Positions 41,265 through 51,342 of a stretch of DNA of 61,204 bases are shown one piece after another. Under the pieces are notes generated by a model. The model saw nothing but the letters and a program-made list of their open reading frames with translations. It had not been told where the DNA came from and ran no database searches. The stretch is from assembly GCA_021323165.1 (NCBI GenBank), contig JAJTCJ010000023.1, positions 1-61,204 of the forward strand, read 5' to 3'. Origin of the DNA: Bacteroidota bacterium. Lineage in GTDB: Bacteria; Bacteroidota; Bacteroidia; 2-12-FULL-35-15. The position numbers were made by a program, and so were the translations under genes. Every line of letters starts with the position of its first letter. Position 1 is the stretch's first letter.

Positions 41265-43087
41265 TGTGCGGGATAGCTGGAATTTTCTCATTTAATCAAA
41301 AGGCCGAAAAATCATCATTACAAAAAATGACAGATAGCTTGTCTCACCGTGGTCCAGACGGTGAAGGGCTCTGGTTGAACCCTAATGAAAAAATTGCTTT
41401 AGGTCATCGCAGGCTTTCCATAATTGATTTAAGTGAACTTGGGCATCAGCCTATGCATTTTGCCGATAATAGATTTACAATTACTTTCAACGGAGAAATA
41501 TATAATTATCTTGAAATACGTAAAGATCTTGAAAAAGAAGGTTTAAACTTTAAAACAAATACTGATACTGAAGTTTTACTTGCGCTTTATGCCCGAAAAA
41601 AAGAAAAAGCCCTAAACGAGCTCGATGGCATGTTTGCATTCACGATCTGGGATAACCAGGAAGAGACATTGTTTTGTGCCCGTGACCGTTTCGGTGAAAA
41701 ACCTTTTTATTTCCATAAGAACAATAATATATTTGCTTTCGCTTCCGAAATGAAAGCTCTTTTAGCAATCGGCATCTCACCAAAACAAAACTCTAAAAAA
41801 GTATATAATTATCTTCTTTACGCAACATTAGAAGATCCGTTTAATAAGGATACCACATTTTACGAGGAGATCAATCAGCTTGAACCGGCTAATTATTTAA
41901 TCATTGGCAATGATGGTAAAATAAAAAAAGAGAAGTATTGGGATATCGATTTAAATAAAACTTCTCAATTAAATCAAAGTGACTCAATTGAAAAATTCAG
42001 TTCTCTTTTTTCACAATCTATTACTAAACGTTTAAGAAGCGATGTCCCGGTCGGCAGTAGTTTGTCAGGCGGATTAGATTCTTCTTCTATAGTAATGCTG
42101 ATCGATAAGTTAAAAAAAGACGGAACGATACAGAAAACATTCTCTGCCCGATTCAAGGATTTTAGCAGAGATGAAGGGAAATTCATGCAGATGGTAATCG
42201 ATAAAACAAAGGTCGATCCCTATTTTGTATTCCCGACTGTTGATTCTGTGATGCAAAATCTGTCACTAATTTCAAAGCATCAGGAAGAACCAATGGGAAG
42301 CGCCAGTGTTCTTATTCAATATGAAGTAATGAAGCTGGCAAAACAAAATGGTATTAAAGTTTTACTTGACGGTCAGGGTGCCGATGAAATCATGGGAGGA
42401 TATACCATTTTCTGGCAAACTTACTTTAACCAATTATATCGATCAAATAAAAAAAGATATCATTTTGAAAAAGAAAAATATCTAAATGTTCATCAGAAAT
42501 TACCCTTTACTAACAACATTGAATTTAAATGGAAGGCCTTTCATAACCCTTCCCTCAATTTAACCAGTAAATTGCAGAGATATTTTATATCTCCAAAATC
42601 AGATTATTTTCTGGGAATACATCCGGAACTTGTTAACGAATTCAAACACATACCAAACCCAATTATTAAACCAACGAATTTAAAAGAGCATTTGTTGTTT
42701 TCACTCAAAGGAAGAGGCTTAAGCGAATTGCTAAGGTATGCAGACCGGAATTCGATGGCAAATTCTATTGAAGTCAGGTTACCATTTCTGAATCATGAGT
42801 TAGTTGAATTTTTATTTGAACTTCCGGATCATCTTTTATTGAATGAAGGCTGGACAAAATATATACTAAGAAAAAGTATGGATGGCATATTACCGGATGA
42901 GATTACATGGAGAAAAGATAAGATCGGATATGAACCTCCTCAGGAAGAATGGCTTAAATCAAGTTATTTTCAAGAACTCGCAGCTGAATCCATTTCATAT
43001 TTAAAAAAAGAGAATATAATTCAAAAAGAAAATAAGCAGTTAACATGGAATTATATATCCTTATTCATTTTTAATAAAGGCTTATAA
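41264..43087 (+). CDS. asnB: glutamine-dependent asparagine synthase, paralogue 2
   Basis: The ATG at 41264 gives a processed Cys2 (MCGIAGIF), the class II glutaminase nucleophile; an in-frame ATG at 41228 would hide it behind 12 residues inside the upstream gene. The glutaminase has RGPDGEG. The synthetase half has LSGGLDSSS (about residues 267-275) and the SIEVRLPFLNHE motif. At 607 residues it is of usual length. It is the second of three paralogues in the window. Its location in the middle of the glycan locus suggests it amidates a sugar or sugar-linked amino acid, rather than making only asparagine; this is inference. Confidence 0.92.
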   Translation: MCGIAGIFSFNQKAEKSSLQKMTDSLSHRGPDGEGLWLNPNEKIALGHRRLSIIDLSELGHQPMHFADNRFTITFNGEIYNYLEIRKDLEKEGLNFKTNTDTEVLLALYARKKEKALNELDGMFAFTIWDNQEETLFCARDRFGEKPFYFHKNNNIFAFASEMKALLAIGISPKQNSKKVYNYLLYATLEDPFNKDTTFYEEINQLEPANYLIIGNDGKIKKEKYWDIDLNKTSQLNQSDSIEKFSSLFSQSITKRLRSDVPVGSSLSGGLDSSSIVMLIDKLKKDGTIQKTFSARFKDFSRDEGKFMQMVIDKTKVDPYFVFPTVDSVMQNLSLISKHQEEPMGSASVLIQYEVMKLAKQNGIKVLLDGQGADEIMGGYTIFWQTYFNQLYRSNKKRYHFEKEKYLNVHQKLPFTNNIEFKWKAFHNPSLNLTSKLQRYFISPKSDYFLGIHPELVNEFKHIPNPIIKPTNLKEHLLFSLKGRGLSELLRYADRNSMANSIEVRLPFLNHELVEFLFELPDHLLLNEGWTKYILRKSMDGILPDEITWRKDKIGYEPPQEEWLKSSYFQELAAESISYLKKENIIQKENKQLTWNYISLFIFNKGL

Positions 43088-43093
43088 TAATTA

Positions 43094-44215
43094 ATGAGGA
43101 GAAAAGCGAGGAAGATATTATTTGCACCTGTCGATACAAACTTTCGTATGGAAGTGTATTCTAAATTTATAAATGAATACTATTCAGATCACTTAGCTCC
43201 TGATACTTTAACAATCTATGTTCTACCCGAACAGCATTATAAAACTTCATACACATATAAATTTCATTATCACAAAAGAAGCAGCGCCTATAGGTGGTTT
43301 CGTTCAATTCTGAACTTTACTTTTTTCCTTTTTAAATATGATGTCTTTCATTTTATTTCAGGTGAAACACTTTTAACAAGAAGATTAAGAAGATTAGAAC
43401 TTAAAATTTATAAACTTTTCGGTAAACGGGTAATAATGCATTTTGTTGGATCAGACATAAGAGATCCCGGATATGTTTACTGGAAAGAAAAGAATATTTA
43501 TCAATATTTAAGAGGTGAAGATAAAATGCTTAAATCACTTCCCTGGCAAAAAGAACTGATAAAAGATATAGAAGAATATGCAGATGAGATCTTAGTGTCC
43601 ACGCCCGATCTTCTTCAACTTGTACCTAAAGCACATTACTATCCGGTGGTACTCGACCTCGAAAAATATTTATCTGAGCTGGATAATATTCAGATCAGGG
43701 AAAAGAATAATAAAGAAGTAGTTATATTACATTCACCATCAAGTATAGTTAAATCTCAATTAAAAGGAACTGATCATATAGTTAAAGTCCTTAAAAAGCT
43801 CGAACAAGATCCACGTTATAATATTCGCCTGGTATTGCCTTTTGAGCAGGAAAAATCCCGTGAAACAAATTATTCGGCTACCCGTTATGAATTATTCAAA
43901 CATTTTAAAGAAGCTGATATAATAATAGATCAATTAATTATTGGCTGGTATGGATTGCTTACAATTGAAGCTTTAGCCGCAGAAAAGCAGGTCATATCGT
44001 ACGTTGATGAACAATTAAGAAAGTATCTTTACCCCGATTGCCCAATAAACATTGCGGATGTTAATACTTTGGAGGAGGTCCTGGTTAAATGTATAGAAAA
44101 CCACTTAAATAATCGTGTAAATAATGATCAGCTGGAATGGGTGCGAAAGTATCATACGATCGAGAATAACAATACTAATCTCATACAGGCATGGGGCTTA
44201 AAGAAGTCGGTCTAA
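43094..44215 (+). CDS. glycosyltransferase, GT-B fold (GT4-like)
   Basis: This 373-residue cytosolic protein begins with RKILFAPVDTNFRMEVYSKF. A donor-site-like second half contains VVILHSPSSIVKSQLKGTDHI and IIDQLIIGWYGLLTIEALAAEKQVI, the usual acidic element. The middle VFHFISGETLLTRRLRRLE and IMHFVGSDIRDPGYVYW resemble surface-glycan GT4 enzymes. Sugar and linkage are not inferable. It starts six bases after the second asparagine synthase and may be co-transcribed. Confidence 0.8.
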   Translation: MRRKARKILFAPVDTNFRMEVYSKFINEYYSDHLAPDTLTIYVLPEQHYKTSYTYKFHYHKRSSAYRWFRSILNFTFFLFKYDVFHFISGETLLTRRLRRLELKIYKLFGKRVIMHFVGSDIRDPGYVYWKEKNIYQYLRGEDKMLKSLPWQKELIKDIEEYADEILVSTPDLLQLVPKAHYYPVVLDLEKYLSELDNIQIREKNNKEVVILHSPSSIVKSQLKGTDHIVKVLKKLEQDPRYNIRLVLPFEQEKSRETNYSATRYELFKHFKEADIIIDQLIIGWYGLLTIEALAAEKQVISYVDEQLRKYLYPDCPINIADVNTLEEVLVKCIENHLNNRVNNDQLEWVRKYHTIENNNTNLIQAWGLKKSV

Positions 44216-44239
44216 ATTTCCTTTTTCATTAAATTAGCT

Positions 44240-44247
44240 TATATTTG
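44240..44247 (+). promoter_or_regulatory. candidate internal -7 promoter element in the glycan locus
   Basis: TATATTTG matches TAnnTTTG and ends 29 bases before the ATG of the first FkbM gene. There is no TTG at -33. Confidence 0.35.
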
Positions 44248-44276
44248 AATGAATATCTAAACAGAACAATAGCTTT

Positions 44277-45170
44277 ATGCCGGGAACAAAAATTAAACAG
44301 AGAAAACTACTCTCTTTAGCTTTCGTTCGTAAGTTATTTACCATTTCTTTTTTAGAAAAGATCCTTGTAAAATTTTCACAAGATCAGAAACTCAACAGTA
44401 TAATAGGTAAACTTATACCGGAAAACCACCAATATCCATCAAATACTTTCAGAACAGTTACAAGAAACGGAATAATCTACAAACTGGATATTTCAGACTA
44501 TCAAAACTGGCTCATCTATTTTGGTGTTACAGATGATAGTCCAAATTCTCTTTATGATCTTGTAAAGCCGAATTCATATCTTTTTGATATCGGTACTAAT
44601 ATTGGGCAAACTATATTAAATTTTGCACGATTATCCGGCCCTGACTCTATGATCATCGGATTCGAACCTGATCCGGTTAATTATTCCAGAATGCTTCAGA
44701 ATATTGAGTTAAATCCTTTTAAAAATATTAAATGTTATAATATTGCTCTTGGCTCTGTTAAAGGTCAATTCCCTTTAAAGATCAACTCGCCCCTAAACAG
44801 GGGTGGTAACCGAATAAGCAGCAAGGAAACTCTCCACGATTCATTTCTTGTTGATGTAGAACGTCTGGACGACTTTGTGGCAAATAACAATATACCAAAG
44901 GTTGATCTGATTAAAATCGATGTGGAAGGATTTGAACATGAAATCCTTAAGGGTGGGGCAAAAACAATTCAACAATTTAAACCGGTTATGTTTATAGAAG
45001 TTGATAATTCCAATTTACAAGAACAAAACACAAGTGCTGCTGAATTAATTAACTATATAAGAGAATTAGGCTATCAGAAGATCCTAATTGCGGGATCAGA
45101 AATTCTGATCACATCTAATAGCATGATCCCTCAAACCCATTTTGATATTATTTGTGAAGCCGAAAATTAA
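44277..45170 (+). CDS. FkbM family methyltransferase 1
   Basis: This SAM-dependent methyltransferase has a Rossmann fold with motif I LFDIGTNIGQTI (about residues 102-113), IIGFEPDPVNYSRML, and the family motif VDLIKIDVEGFEHEILKGG. FkbM enzymes methylate hydroxyls or other positions on sugars and polyketides. The N-terminal 80 residues are more basic and may bind the substrate. It is followed four bases later by a second, divergent FkbM gene, so the glycan may carry two methyl groups at different positions. Confidence 0.88.
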   Translation: MPGTKIKQRKLLSLAFVRKLFTISFLEKILVKFSQDQKLNSIIGKLIPENHQYPSNTFRTVTRNGIIYKLDISDYQNWLIYFGVTDDSPNSLYDLVKPNSYLFDIGTNIGQTILNFARLSGPDSMIIGFEPDPVNYSRMLQNIELNPFKNIKCYNIALGSVKGQFPLKINSPLNRGGNRISSKETLHDSFLVDVERLDDFVANNNIPKVDLIKIDVEGFEHEILKGGAKTIQQFKPVMFIEVDNSNLQEQNTSAAELINYIRELGYQKILIAGSEILITSNSMIPQTHFDIICEAEN

Positions 45171-45173
45171 ATC

Positions 45174-46046
45174 ATGAAAAACCTTTTTAAAAAGATCTAT
45201 GATATTTTACCCTTTAAACAAAGGGTGTTCGAGTTGCTTAGACATTTAAATTTAAGTGAAACAGTTTATAAACATTTGCATTTTAAGGGAATTATTAAAG
45301 TCCCTGTTAATGGGAAAAGTTTTCTTATGGAGCATCACGGATATGAAATTGAAAACAGTATTTTTTGGGCCGGAATAACCGGTAACTGGGAAAAAGTCTC
45401 AATGAAGCTTTGGATAGAATTATGTAAAGATTCTAAGGTCATTTTTGATGTTGGCGCAAATACTGGTATTTATTCACTTGTTGCAAAAACAATACAGCCT
45501 TCTGCCGCAGTCTATGGTTTTGAACCGGTTGAAAGGGTATTTTTAAAGTATCAGAGAAACTGCCACCTAAATAATTTTGAAGTAAACTGTGAAAAGATGG
45601 CTTTGTCAAACAAGAATGGTGAAGCATTAATCTACGACACTTCTTCTGAACATACCTATTCGGTAACCGTTAATAAAAATTTTGTCAGTGATACTGAACT
45701 CGCAGTACAAACTAAAATAGTAACAAAGAAATTATCTTCATTTATTCAGGAGAAAAAAATTACAGGTATTGATCTTATTAAAATTGACGTAGAAACTCAT
45801 GAACCGGAAGTTCTTGAAGGCATGGAAGAATACCTTCAAACATTTCAACCTACTTTTTTAATTGAGATACTTAACGATGAAATTGCCACAAGAGTTCAGA
45901 CCTTATTTAAAGGAATGAATTATTTGTTTTATAATATTGATGAAAAAAATCCGCCTGTACTGGTTCATCAGTTAGTAAAAAGTGCTCATTTTAACTTTTT
46001 GATATGCAAGAAAGAAGTCGCCTTAAAGCTTGGCCTAATCAAATAA
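45174..46046 (+). CDS. FkbM family methyltransferase 2
   Basis: This is a second SAM-dependent methyltransferase of the FkbM type, 290 residues. Motif I is IFDVGANTGIYSLVA (about residues 89-103), then YGFEPVERVFLKYQRN and IDLIKIDVETHEPEVLEGM. The sequence differs clearly from the neighbour outside the conserved core, so it is not a recent duplicate. It is probably a sugar O-methyltransferase of this glycan. It lies four bases after FkbM 1 and 19 bases before a membrane glycosyltransferase-like gene. Confidence 0.88.
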   Translation: MKNLFKKIYDILPFKQRVFELLRHLNLSETVYKHLHFKGIIKVPVNGKSFLMEHHGYEIENSIFWAGITGNWEKVSMKLWIELCKDSKVIFDVGANTGIYSLVAKTIQPSAAVYGFEPVERVFLKYQRNCHLNNFEVNCEKMALSNKNGEALIYDTSSEHTYSVTVNKNFVSDTELAVQTKIVTKKLSSFIQEKKITGIDLIKIDVETHEPEVLEGMEEYLQTFQPTFLIEILNDEIATRVQTLFKGMNYLFYNIDEKNPPVLVHQLVKSAHFNFLICKKEVALKLGLIK

Positions 46047-46064
46047 CCTTTACTAATTAAAATC

Positions 46065-47813
46065 ATGAGGTTAAATAAAAGCTCCGGATCATCAGGTGTT
46101 ATCACCAATGTTATCCTTGGAATTATGCTTGCCGGAACCATTGCATTAATTTTATTCAGCGCTTTTCTTATAAATAATGATTACTCAACATTTTGCCATT
46201 ATATTTTAGAAAAGCTGGACAAGCTTCACAAGAAAGAATATTTCAAGGAAGAGTTTCTTCCGGAATACAAGTTTAATATAATTCGGATTGCTGTTATAAT
46301 ATCAGCAATTGCATCATTGTCATTCAGCTACTTCCTAATAAGGAAAAGAAAAACATTGGAACTGAGAATACAAACGTTTGCAGAAGGCGTAAGGAGTATC
46401 TTGAGTTCACAAAAAACATTTATTACAAATATAAAGCCTTCTGAAAAGTATATTCTTTTTTCAATTCTTTCCGTTCAGGCATTGTATTTCTCATTTCTTT
46501 CATGGAGTCTTCCAATATCCTATGATGAAGCATGGACTTATCTTAATTTCACAAGTAAATCTGTTCTTACTTCTGCCTCTTATTACCCTGCACCGAACAA
46601 TCACGTTTTTTACAGCATCCTGACAAATCTTACAGATTTTTTTCCCTTAAATGATCCCAAAATAAAGATGCGATCATTAAATGTGATCTTTTCGTTATTA
46701 ACCAGCTATTGTTTCTTCAAATTACTTTGCAAATTTTTCAATACAGGAGTGGCATTTATTACTTTAATTTTATTTACTTTTTCTTATCCTCTCACTTTAT
46801 ATGGTATTCAGGCACGTGGTTATGAATTACTCATACTTTTTACACTTATAACAACATATTCACTAATTTCATATATAAATGAGCCCAACAGAAAATATCT
46901 ATATATATATGGCATTGCAGTTAGTTTGGGGTTTTATACTATCCCTTCATTTTTATATCCATTTATATCATTACAATTATTTCTGTTGGCTTACACTCTT
47001 AAAAGTAAAAACTTTAGAGTATTAAAAGCTTTTATTCAATCGGGGGTAGTTGCCGGAGTAATTGTCTCTATTTTATATACTCCTATCTTTTTTATTAGTG
47101 GAATCCATTCTATTACTTCCAATTCATATGTTCAAAGTATTTCAATTCACGAGGTTTTGAAAAAAATGCCTGGTCATATTCATTATACAAGCAATTGGTT
47201 GTTTGGCTTAACAAATGGTGGAGAAATAATTCTAATCCTTATTATATTATCATTGTTATTCGCAATCAAAAAATCGGGTGTAAAAAAATTAAAAACAATT
47301 AACCTTTTAATGATCTTTCTATTATTACTACCTCCTGTTTTTATGATATTGCAGAGAGTAATACCTTTTGAACGAACATGGACTTATTTATCGATTCCAT
47401 TATTTTTTGGTATTGCTAATATATTCGATTGGATAAACCTTAAAAAAAAGGTAAAATATTTGGTTTCAATCCTTATTACAGGATATGTCATTTTTTTCTC
47501 TTTTACTTTCCCTTCACTTTATAAACGAATGCACGTAATTGATTATCAGGCTGACGAGTTATTTAAGAAAATCTCATTAGCCGATATACATTCTGTTTCT
47601 TCAAATAATATTTTAATGACTGATATTCTCGTATATAAGGTCTTTGTTAAACAGAATGAAACCATTAAAGTTGAAGCTATAATTAATAATTCCCATATAA
47701 ATTCAGATCTTTTGATAGTAAACAAAAACAGTTATCCTGACATTCCAAACTTATCAGATTATATTTCTGTAAGTTCGAATGATTTTGTAACTCTATACAA
47801 AAAAGCAAATTAA
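46065..47813 (+). CDS. membrane glycosyltransferase-like protein (GT39/ArnT-like GT-C)
   Basis: This is a 582-residue polytopic protein with about 11 helices. The acidic pair in the first extracytoplasmic loop, LPISYDEAWTYLNF (about residues 147-160), is characteristic of GT-C transferases that use polyprenyl-phosphate sugars. The C-terminal region is short and soluble. It would add a sugar to the glycan on the periplasmic face. ArnT/PMT similarity is by topology and DE motif only; a flippase or polymerase is less likely. The C-terminal stop is followed by a GTG-start acyltransferase gene at 12 bases. Confidence 0.72.
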   Translation: MRLNKSSGSSGVITNVILGIMLAGTIALILFSAFLINNDYSTFCHYILEKLDKLHKKEYFKEEFLPEYKFNIIRIAVIISAIASLSFSYFLIRKRKTLELRIQTFAEGVRSILSSQKTFITNIKPSEKYILFSILSVQALYFSFLSWSLPISYDEAWTYLNFTSKSVLTSASYYPAPNNHVFYSILTNLTDFFPLNDPKIKMRSLNVIFSLLTSYCFFKLLCKFFNTGVAFITLILFTFSYPLTLYGIQARGYELLILFTLITTYSLISYINEPNRKYLYIYGIAVSLGFYTIPSFLYPFISLQLFLLAYTLKSKNFRVLKAFIQSGVVAGVIVSILYTPIFFISGIHSITSNSYVQSISIHEVLKKMPGHIHYTSNWLFGLTNGGEIILILIILSLLFAIKKSGVKKLKTINLLMIFLLLLPPVFMILQRVIPFERTWTYLSIPLFFGIANIFDWINLKKKVKYLVSILITGYVIFFSFTFPSLYKRMHVIDYQADELFKKISLADIHSVSSNNILMTDILVYKVFVKQNETIKVEAIINNSHINSDLLIVNKNSYPDIPNLSDYISVSSNDFVTLYKKAN

Positions 47814-47825
47814 TATATTAAGAAA

Positions 47826-48911
47826 GTGAAAATAAAAGCACTGGAACAATTAAACGTTTTTAAAATTATTTCTTTGCCTCAAAGAATTATCAGCATTGAT
47901 ATTTTTCGCAGCATAGCAATAATCAGTGTGGTTTTTTTTCATTTTAATGGAAGCCTTCCAATGGGTTACCTGGGGGTTGATCTTTTTTTTGTTATCTCCG
48001 GTTTTTTAATTGGTGGACTTCTTACAAAAGAGTATGAACATGGAAAACCTATTAATTTTTTTAAATTTTTCCTGCAGAGAGGATTCAAAGTCTGGCCTTC
48101 TTATTATGTGTTTTTTTTGGTCGGGTCAGTACTTGCATATTTATTCTATTCAAAAATTGCTCCCCAGGAAATTATTCCTTTTAATGACTTAAAAAGATAT
48201 TTATTCTTTTATCAGAATTACACAGGAGGCTCCTTTCATTGGAGTTTTGATCATGTGTGGTCACTTTGCATAGAAGAGCATTTTTATATTCTCTTGCCCT
48301 TGATCTTTATTATAGTTCAACGCTTTTTTAAAAAGAAAGAAATATTGTTTTTCCTTTTAATAATGCTTGTGTTTGTTGGGATAGGATCGAAGATACTCAT
48401 GCTTGTTTATTCTAATAGCAAAGACACATATTCCGCAACAAATAATAGGATTGACGCATTAGCCTGGGGCGTGATCCTGAATTTCATTACTTATTATTTA
48501 GGAGATAAATTAAAGACATTCAGGTATTCATATTTGGTCTTCCTTTCCGGCTTATTGACGTTTATAGTTTTAATATTTTTTGAAATATATTCCAGCAATG
48601 TTTTTTATCACAAAGTAGTGTTTCATTCTTTAACACCCATTTGTTTTGCATTAATGATTTCAGGGGTATATTATTATGACTTCCCTAACCTCAAGCCTCT
48701 TAGGTTAATCGCTTACTATAGTTATAACTGGTATCTATGGCATCCATTGTTTGTAAAAGTGATATTATTTCAGATCGGTTATAATATTCTTGGATTTAGC
48801 ATATATCTTGTGGTTAGCTTTTTATTTGCCATTATATTTACAATTCTGATTGAAGAGACCTTCTTAGCTAAAAGAGCCTGGGTTTTGAAAAAACTTTTTA
48901 AAAACTATTAA
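47826..48911 (+). CDS. membrane O-acyltransferase, acyltransferase family 3
   Basis: The polytopic protein has about 10 helices. It starts with the family motif ISIDIFRSIAIISVVFFHFN, with the catalytic-type His at VFFHF, and then GYLGVDLFFVISGFLIGGLL. The RGFKVWPSYYVFF and SLCIEEHFYILLPL motifs are also typical of OafA/YrhL enzymes. It O-acetylates or otherwise acylates sugars of exopolysaccharides or O-antigen. The start is GTG at 47826; no upstream ATG fits better. There is no C-terminal SGNH domain. It follows the GT-C gene closely. Confidence 0.9.
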   Translation: MKIKALEQLNVFKIISLPQRIISIDIFRSIAIISVVFFHFNGSLPMGYLGVDLFFVISGFLIGGLLTKEYEHGKPINFFKFFLQRGFKVWPSYYVFFLVGSVLAYLFYSKIAPQEIIPFNDLKRYLFFYQNYTGGSFHWSFDHVWSLCIEEHFYILLPLIFIIVQRFFKKKEILFFLLIMLVFVGIGSKILMLVYSNSKDTYSATNNRIDALAWGVILNFITYYLGDKLKTFRYSYLVFLSGLLTFIVLIFFEIYSSNVFYHKVVFHSLTPICFALMISGVYYYDFPNLKPLRLIAYYSYNWYLWHPLFVKVILFQIGYNILGFSIYLVVSFLFAIIFTILIEETFLAKRAWVLKKLFKNY

Positions 48912-48922
48912 TTCATTTATTT

Positions 48923-50215
48923 ATGAAAATAGAGTTTGTTAACCATTCTTCTTTTATAGTAGAGCATAATGGAATACGGGTTATCTGTGATCCATGGCTG
49001 GAAGGTAGCGTCTTTAATAATGGATGGAACTTAATTGCCCCTTCAAAATTCACCTATGAAGATTTCAAAACAATAAATTATATCTGGTTTTCTCATGAGC
49101 ATCCCGATCATTTTTATCCTCCTAACATTAAACTAATTCCCCAGGAACATAAATCAAAAATTACTGTCTTATTCCAACATACTATAGATAAACGAGTTTT
49201 TAACTGGTGCAAAAAAAACGGATTCAAAGATGTTATTGAATTATATCCTAACAAATGGATTAATCTAACTCCGGATTTAGAAGTTTTATGTGAGCATTTT
49301 GATGAAGGAGATTCATGGATTGCCTTTAGATCTGAAAAGGAAACACTATTAAATTCAAATGATTGCGGGATCAGAAATAAAGCACAAGCCGAAAAGATCC
49401 TCAAAAAGACCGGAAAAATAGATGTTCTCTTAACACAATTTTCATACGCATATTGGGCCGGAAATCCCGAGGAAAGAGAATTCAGGAAAAAAGTAGCGGA
49501 CGACAAACTTAACTGGATGAAATTTCAATGTGATTATTTTAAACCTAAGTATGTTATTCCCATAGCCAGTTATATTTACTTTTCCCATGTTGAGAATGAA
49601 TATTTGAACGATGAAGTAAATACTGCTTCTAAAACATATGAATTCCTTAAGAAAAACACTGATACATCTCCGGTTGTTTTATATAATGGAGATAAATGGA
49701 TCGTTGGAGAACCGCACCAATCTGAAGAGTCTATTCTAAAATATAAAAAAGATTTTGATTTAATAAAACAAAAGCAACTTTATCACCAAACGAATAACAT
49801 TTCACTTGACCAGCTTATCAAAGAAGCTCAACATTTTATAGAAGAACTTTCTAAAAATAATATGTTTTATTTAAAATGGTCATTAAAACCATGTCGGATC
49901 TATATTAAAGACCATGCAAAGGCCTTTAAGCTTGACTTAAATTCATTTAGTGAAATTCCACTACAGGAAGAAGATTGTGATGTATCTATCACTTCGGAGA
50001 ATCTTTCTTTCTGTTTCAGTTTTCCTTATGGCTTAGATACAACGCAGATCAATGGCAGGCTTCGCAAGCCTAAAAAAGGCAATTACTCTAACTTTTATAA
50101 CTTTTTCAGGATCGATCAGCTTAAAAGTCGCGGTATAAATCCCAACAGTCCGGCTTACTTATTTTCTGCAATGAAAAGAAAAATATTAAATAAACTGGGT
50201 TTTTATAATCAATAA
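48923..50215 (+). CDS. metallo-beta-lactamase-fold hydrolase in the glycan locus
   Basis: The N-terminal 230 residues form a metallo-beta-lactamase fold. The metal motif is SHEHPDH (residues 57-63), with further ligand candidates in CEHFDEGDSW and LLTQFSYAYW. The C-terminal 180 residues look like a separate small domain (CRIYIKDHAKAFKLDL and INGRLRKPKKG). The whole resembles UlaG or CMP-sialic-acid hydroxylase-like proteins in overall layout, but I do not recognise the exact family. In this position it may process a nucleotide-sugar or a glycan intermediate. No signal peptide is visible, so it is cytosolic. Confidence 0.78.
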   Translation: MKIEFVNHSSFIVEHNGIRVICDPWLEGSVFNNGWNLIAPSKFTYEDFKTINYIWFSHEHPDHFYPPNIKLIPQEHKSKITVLFQHTIDKRVFNWCKKNGFKDVIELYPNKWINLTPDLEVLCEHFDEGDSWIAFRSEKETLLNSNDCGIRNKAQAEKILKKTGKIDVLLTQFSYAYWAGNPEEREFRKKVADDKLNWMKFQCDYFKPKYVIPIASYIYFSHVENEYLNDEVNTASKTYEFLKKNTDTSPVVLYNGDKWIVGEPHQSEESILKYKKDFDLIKQKQLYHQTNNISLDQLIKEAQHFIEELSKNNMFYLKWSLKPCRIYIKDHAKAFKLDLNSFSEIPLQEEDCDVSITSENLSFCFSFPYGLDTTQINGRLRKPKKGNYSNFYNFFRIDQLKSRGINPNSPAYLFSAMKRKILNKLGFYNQ

Positions 50216-50226
50216 GAAATAACTCA

Positions 50227-51342
50227 TTGGCCAAAGAAGTTACATATATCATTTCTTCAATCAACAAGGCTCTATCCTTTGAATGGATAGTGGAGCACCT
50301 GGACAATAAATCATTCTCTCTCCATTTTATTTTATTAAATAAGGGGAATACAGAATTAGAAAAGTTTTTAACAGAAAAAAAAATAGCGGTAGACCGAATT
50401 GAATATAGAGGAAAAAAAGACATGCCTTTGGCAATTATTAAAACCATCCAGATATTAAAAAAAAGAAAAACAAAAATAGTTCATACCCATTTATTTGATG
50501 CTAATATAGTTGGACTACTCTCCGCATGGATCTGCAGAGTACCTAAAAGGATTTATACTCGCCATCACTCGAATTATCACCACATCTATTTTCCTAAAGC
50601 AGTAAAATACGATAAACTTTCTAATTTTTTAAGCACTGATATTGTAGCAATATCGCAGGTTGTTAAAAAAGTTCTTGTCACCGATGAAAAAGTCTCACCT
50701 GATAAAATCCATTTGATCCATCATGGATTTTTGCTTGATAAATTTTATATTGTTAATAAAAATGAAATTCAGGAGCTAAAGAAAAAATACAATCCGGATA
50801 GTTGTCATCCTGTGATCGGTGTTATTTCACGATATATCGAATTAAAAGGAATTCAATATATAATTCAGGCATTTAAAGAACTTCTGACCCTTCATCCAAA
50901 TGCCAGATTAATTCTGGCCAACGCGGGTGGAAGTTATCAGAATGAAATAAAAAAATTACTTTCCGAGATCCCTTCAAAAAATGTTTGCGAAATAGTATTC
51001 GAGCCAAATATCTATGCACTCTACCACCTTTTTGATATTTATGTGCATGCTCCGGTTGGATCAGACCTTGAGGCATTCGGACAAACTTATATTGAAGCGC
51101 TGGCTGCCGGAATACCCTCAATTTTCACTTTATCGGGAATAGCTAATGAATTTATTATAAATAACCAAAATGCTGTTGTTGTACCATATAAAAATTCTCA
51201 GGAGATATTTAAGGCAATTGAGTTTTTATTAAATAATCCTGAAGCTGCAGCAAAAATTAGTGTGAGAGGCAAAAATGATGTTAAGGAAACTTTTGAGTTA
51301 AAAAAAATGATATTATCTTTAGAGAAACTCTATGACTCATAA
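50227..51342 (+). CDS. glycosyltransferase, GT4 family
   Basis: This is a GT-B enzyme of 371 residues. The first domain begins VTYIISSINKALSFEWIVEHL and contains TKIVHTHLFDANIVGLL and RIYTRHHSNYH. The donor domain has VIGVISRYIELKGIQYIIQAF and SDLEAFGQTYIEALAAGIPS. The start is TTG at 50227; no ATG lies nearby in frame before the conserved region. It probably adds one of the glycan sugars. Its end overlaps the start of the GT2 gene at 51332 by 11 bases. Confidence 0.86.
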   Translation: MAKEVTYIISSINKALSFEWIVEHLDNKSFSLHFILLNKGNTELEKFLTEKKIAVDRIEYRGKKDMPLAIIKTIQILKKRKTKIVHTHLFDANIVGLLSAWICRVPKRIYTRHHSNYHHIYFPKAVKYDKLSNFLSTDIVAISQVVKKVLVTDEKVSPDKIHLIHHGFLLDKFYIVNKNEIQELKKKYNPDSCHPVIGVISRYIELKGIQYIIQAFKELLTLHPNARLILANAGGSYQNEIKKLLSEIPSKNVCEIVFEPNIYALYHLFDIYVHAPVGSDLEAFGQTYIEALAAGIPSIFTLSGIANEFIINNQNAVVVPYKNSQEIFKAIEFLLNNPEAAAKISVRGKNDVKETFELKKMILSLEKLYDS

